A stretch of DNA of 64,000 nucleotides, from contig NZ_JANGAD010000004.1 of NCBI RefSeq assembly GCF_024461735.1, forward strand, positions 62,001 to 126,000, in the 5' to 3' direction. The translations under genes and the position numbers were made by a program. The notes beneath the pieces were generated by a model. The model was not told the origin of the DNA and searched no databases. It saw only the letters and a list, made by a program, of their open reading frames with translations. Each line of letters starts with the position of its first letter. Within the stretch, counting starts at the first letter, position 1. This document shows, one piece after another, positions 61,580-64,000 of the stretch. The DNA comes from Anaerotignum propionicum. Its GTDB lineage: Bacteria > Bacillota > Clostridia > Lachnospirales > Anaerotignaceae.

Positions 61580-62602
61580 ATGGGAAAATACAATTTGCCG
61601 AAAATTGATTTACATTTACATTTGGATGGTTCCATTTTGCCCGAGACTGCATGGGAATTGGTTCAAAAACAGGGGATAGAAGTACCAGCCAAGGATTATG
61701 AAAGCTTTGTTCCTTTGATTATGGTTCCTGAGGACTGTAAGGATGTGAATGAGTGCTTAGAACGATTTGAAATACCTGTGAAAATTTTGCAGGACAAGGC
61801 CTCTTTAACCAGAGTTACTCAAGAATTAATCGGATGGTTAGAAGAAGAAGGTGTTGCCTATGCAGAAATTCGTTTTGCGCCTCAGTTGCACACCCAAAAG
61901 GGACTGACCCAGAGGGATGCCATTGATGCAGTTTTAGAAGGAAAAGAAATTGGTCTTAGAGAGCATCCCCAAGTTGGAATTGGTATCATTTTGTGTGCCA
62001 TGAGTATTGGTCCGGAAACCGTAAACATGGAGGAAAACTTGGAGACTGTTCGCTTGACAAAGGAGTATTTGGGCAAAGGTGTCGTTGCTCTTGATTTGGC
62101 AGGTGCGGAGGGGATTGTGCCGCTTTCCAATTTTGCCCCCATATTTGATTTGGCAAGAGAATTAGAGCTTCCCTTTACTTGCCATGCAGGGGATAGTCAA
62201 GGCCCTGAAACAGTTGAGGATGCCTTAAATTTTGGTGCAAAGAGGCTTGGTCATGGACATCATGTTTTTGAGGATCCGACTCTATGCCAAAGAGCTATTG
62301 AAGAAGGGGCTACTTTCGAGATTTGCCCCACCAGTAATGTTTGCTGTCAAAGCACCATGAGCTATGGAGATCACTATGTGAAGAAAATGTATGATTTGGG
62401 CATGCGGGTTACCATTAACACTGACAATATGACATTGTTTGGCTTAACCTTAGACAAGGAATATGACCATTGCATCTATGATATGGGTTTTACTGAGGAC
62501 GATTTGCTTCAAATGCTTTTATATTCTGCGGAAGCCGCTTTTTTAGGTGAGGCAGAGAAGGCAGCTTTGAAAGAAAGAATTCTGGCATGCCGAAATAAGT
62601 AA
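61580..62602 (+). CDS. add: Adenosine deaminase
   Basis: 340 aa from the ATG at 61580, 8 bases after AAGGAGG. Metal and catalytic motifs of the AMP/adenosine deaminase barrel are present: LPKIDLHLHLDGS, FTCHAGDSQGPET, RLGHGHHV, EICPTSNV and INTDNMTLFG. It converts adenosine to inosine for purine salvage, which links to hpt in the same window. It has its own promoter; no clear terminator until 63268. Confidence 0.95.
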   Translation: MGKYNLPKIDLHLHLDGSILPETAWELVQKQGIEVPAKDYESFVPLIMVPEDCKDVNECLERFEIPVKILQDKASLTRVTQELIGWLEEEGVAYAEIRFAPQLHTQKGLTQRDAIDAVLEGKEIGLREHPQVGIGIILCAMSIGPETVNMEENLETVRLTKEYLGKGVVALDLAGAEGIVPLSNFAPIFDLARELELPFTCHAGDSQGPETVEDALNFGAKRLGHGHHVFEDPTLCQRAIEEGATFEICPTSNVCCQSTMSYGDHYVKKMYDLGMRVTINTDNMTLFGLTLDKEYDHCIYDMGFTEDDLLQMLLYSAEAAFLGEAEKAALKERILACRNK

Positions 62603-62736
62603 AAATAGAATATTAGCCAGTCCATTGCGATATCTAAAAATTACCACAACTTAATATGGTTTTTTAGTATGGAAAATAGAACCGAGCAATATAATTAGAA
62701 TGAATCGGTATCTTTTGAGCAAAGGAGATGGATTAT

Positions 62737-63201
62737 GTGCAAAAAAAATTACGTTGTTTGTTTTTAGTACTATTGCCGTTGATAGTGGGCGGATTATCGG
62801 GGTATTTAAACATGGAGGCTATGAGCCAATATCAGGTGTTAAATCAACCCCCCCTTGCCCCTCCGGCATGGCTTTTTCCTGTGGCATGGACGGTGCTATA
62901 CTTACTGATGGGTATAGGTGCGGCTATGGTATGCTGTTCTGATAAGGAAGGAAGAAAGGAGGCGCTAACGCTGTTTTTTATCCAGCTTGCCTTTAACTTC
63001 TGCTGGAGTTTCTTTTTCTTTACGTTTGAATGGCGTTTGTTTGCATTTGTTTGGCTAATTATACTTCTACTTTTGGTTTTAGCAATGACAAAAGCGTTTA
63101 GTAAGGTTTCGCCTTTAGCGGCAAAACTGCAGATTCCTTATATTTTATGGCTTTGTTTTGCAGGATATTTAAACTTGGGGGTATGGTGGCTTAACCGCTG
63201 A
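62737..63201 (+). CDS. TspO/MBR family membrane protein
   Basis: 154 aa with five hydrophobic helices. PPLAPPAWLFPVAW after helix 1, FNFCWSFFFF and FAGYLNLGVWWLN at the end are TspO signatures. TspO binds porphyrins and is implicated in tetrapyrrole handling or stress responses; function in anaerobic Firmicutes is unknown. Start GTG 62737 with AAGGAG 9 bases upstream; the ATG at 62728 abuts that site. It follows the adenosine deaminase gene after 134 bases. Confidence 0.9.
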   Translation: MQKKLRCLFLVLLPLIVGGLSGYLNMEAMSQYQVLNQPPLAPPAWLFPVAWTVLYLLMGIGAAMVCCSDKEGRKEALTLFFIQLAFNFCWSFFFFTFEWRLFAFVWLIILLLLVLAMTKAFSKVSPLAAKLQIPYILWLCFAGYLNLGVWWLNR

Positions 63202-63267
63202 ATTTAAAGGGGTTCAGTTATACATAAACCCTTATCTGATTTGCTTAGATTTTAAGAAGCTAAAAAG

Positions 63268-63297
63268 AACCGATGCATACATCATGCATCGGTTTTT
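63268..63297 (+). terminator. Terminator after the TspO gene
   Basis: AACCGATGCAT and ATGCATCGGTT form a perfect 11-bp stem with a 5-base loop, then TTTC. Confidence 0.9.
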
Positions 63298-63398
63298 CTA
63301 CTTCCATAAAAAAGGAGATTTAATATGAAGTGATATTCTTTTTTTGGTTTCTAAGAAGGTGTTTGGGGAATATTACACGGTAGAGGGATAACAAAAAG

Positions 63399-63430
63399 AA
63401 AAACCTCTTTGCTAGGCAAGGAGGTTTTTT
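63399..63430. terminator. Bidirectional terminator
   Basis: AAAAACCTCTTTGC and GCAAGGAGGTTTTT form a 14-bp stem (one U-G) with a 3-base loop and T-runs on both strands, 11 bases from the stop of the minus-strand gene. Confidence 0.88.
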
Positions 63431-63440
63431 GATTATTATA

Positions 63441-63908
63441 TTACTTTTTAGTTACTTTACTATTCAGGTTGAGAGTCATTTTCTCGGTAAGCGTCTTTTT
63501 CTTTTTATCCTCAAGCTTCATGCCTGTAATGCCAATGATATAGATTCCCGCTAAGTCAACCTTGACATTTTTTTTCACTGGAAGAACATTATAAACGGGT
63601 TTATCACAAATAAGGGTTACAATCTGGGGGCCAACTTTTGCTCTAACCAGATTGGCTTTACGCATTTTAGAGGTTTTAGGCATTTGCTCGTAAACAGCTT
63701 TCGGTAAATTAGAAGGAGAAGGCTTTTCCTGTTTTTTATCGATGATAAAAATTTGTACAGTTGTACGGTTATTGTCTATAAAGTCCTGCGCCTGCACCAT
63801 TTTACGCATACTAACCTTATTGAAATAGTACAGAAGAGCAAAGATAATGGCTAATACCACAATAATAATGATCAATACATCTGAAAAATTCACATTTGAA
63901 GCATTCAC
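63441..63908 (-). CDS. Conserved membrane-anchored protein of unknown function
   Basis: 155 aa. A short external or N-terminal segment, one helix (about 10-28), then a basic cytoplasmic or external domain with FIIDKKQEKPSPSNLPKAVYE, KANLVRAKVGPQIVTLICD and LPVKKNVKVDLAGIYIIGI. I recall similar proteins in Lachnospirales but no function. Start GTG 63908 with AAGGAGG upstream on the minus strand. The C-terminal half is beta-rich and Lys-rich and could bind a polyanion; this is inference. The upstream sequence to the window end may hold its promoter. Confidence 0.75.
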   Translation of the reverse strand: MNASNVNFSDVLIIIIVVLAIIFALLYYFNKVSMRKMVQAQDFIDNNRTTVQIFIIDKKQEKPSPSNLPKAVYEQMPKTSKMRKANLVRAKVGPQIVTLICDKPVYNVLPVKKNVKVDLAGIYIIGITGMKLEDKKKKTLTEKMTLNLNSKVTKK

Positions 63909-64000
63909 TAAAAGTTCCTCCTTAATTTTTACGTAAACAAAAGTTCACGTATGTGCAATTCATACTTGTTCTATTCTAACATTGATTTTGTTTTTAGGGA

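Noticed and set aside
1..64000. CRISPR arrays, insertion sequences, prophage or integrative element boundaries
   Set aside because: No repeat-spacer pattern, transposase, integrase or attachment duplication was seen; gene content and spacing look like core chromosome.

Overview
The window reads as a chromosomal segment of an AT-rich, spore-forming, anaerobic Firmicute. The class Clostridia, probably order Lachnospirales (an Anaerotignum-like organism is possible), fits best. Support comes from spoIIE and a YtvI-like gene, an S-layer-homology protein, an EFR1-type ferredoxin, an EtfA tail, a DUF6145-like protein, strong AAGGAGG ribosome binding sites with many GTG and TTG starts, and SAM-I and FMN riboswitches. 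It looks like core chromosome: I see no phage, transposase, integrase, CRISPR array or plasmid functions.

Layout. 1-9,100: EtfA tail, an iron-type alcohol dehydrogenase, a membrane/HAD fusion protein, TcdA, a lipoprotein, an ABC-F ATPase, threonine aldolase and a LysO-type exporter split into two genes. 9,143-16,900: tRNA-Leu(CAG), a small membrane protein, a chemoreceptor with an intracellular sensor, an orphan PLP decarboxylase, then MFS-map on the minus strand and cysK-traX on the plus strand. 16,867-22,425: a YtvI-like protein and the ribDE-ribBA-ribH operon, both on the minus strand, the latter behind an FMN riboswitch. 22,550-32,270: ispE-gntR, a LysM-G5 protein, pgi, an MBL-fold/M20 pair and a large SLH repeat protein. 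32,445-45,008: spoIIE, tilS-hpt-ftsH, a FlK-like thioesterase, birA-DUF6145, an ECF S component followed by two tandem coaX genes, and dus. 45,414-54,834: uraA, small redox and HD-domain genes, a polysaccharide deacetylase lipoprotein, a marR-pirin-nitroreductase operon, a DtxR-family regulator and an alkD-deoxyinosine glycosylase pair. 54,881-64,000: SAM riboswitch-metK, recD2-comF, a DUF1846 gene, adenosine deaminase, TspO and a conserved membrane-anchored protein.

How the genes work together. The rib operon makes FMN precursors under FMN feedback. metK is under SAM feedback. The ECF S component plus CoaX suggests vitamin (probably pantothenate) uptake coupled to coenzyme A synthesis. tilS-hpt-ftsH follows spoIIE in the order familiar from Bacilli and Clostridia. 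Hpt, adenosine deaminase and UraA serve nucleobase salvage.

The most interesting signals are: (i) a membrane-domain/HAD fusion whose catalytic aspartates are missing; (ii) tandem CoaX paralogues, one with matched Gly-to-Ser changes in two active-site loops; (iii) promoter-terminator-gene leaders without a recognised aptamer upstream of the chemoreceptor and uraA; (iv) structured leaders upstream of the ECF S component and birA, and a hairpin-dense region upstream of alkD; (v) repeat elements placed on promoters (marR, DUF1846, ada); and (vi) a 21-bp-spaced spoIIE promoter. Function names come from recognising protein sequences by eye; no database search was run.
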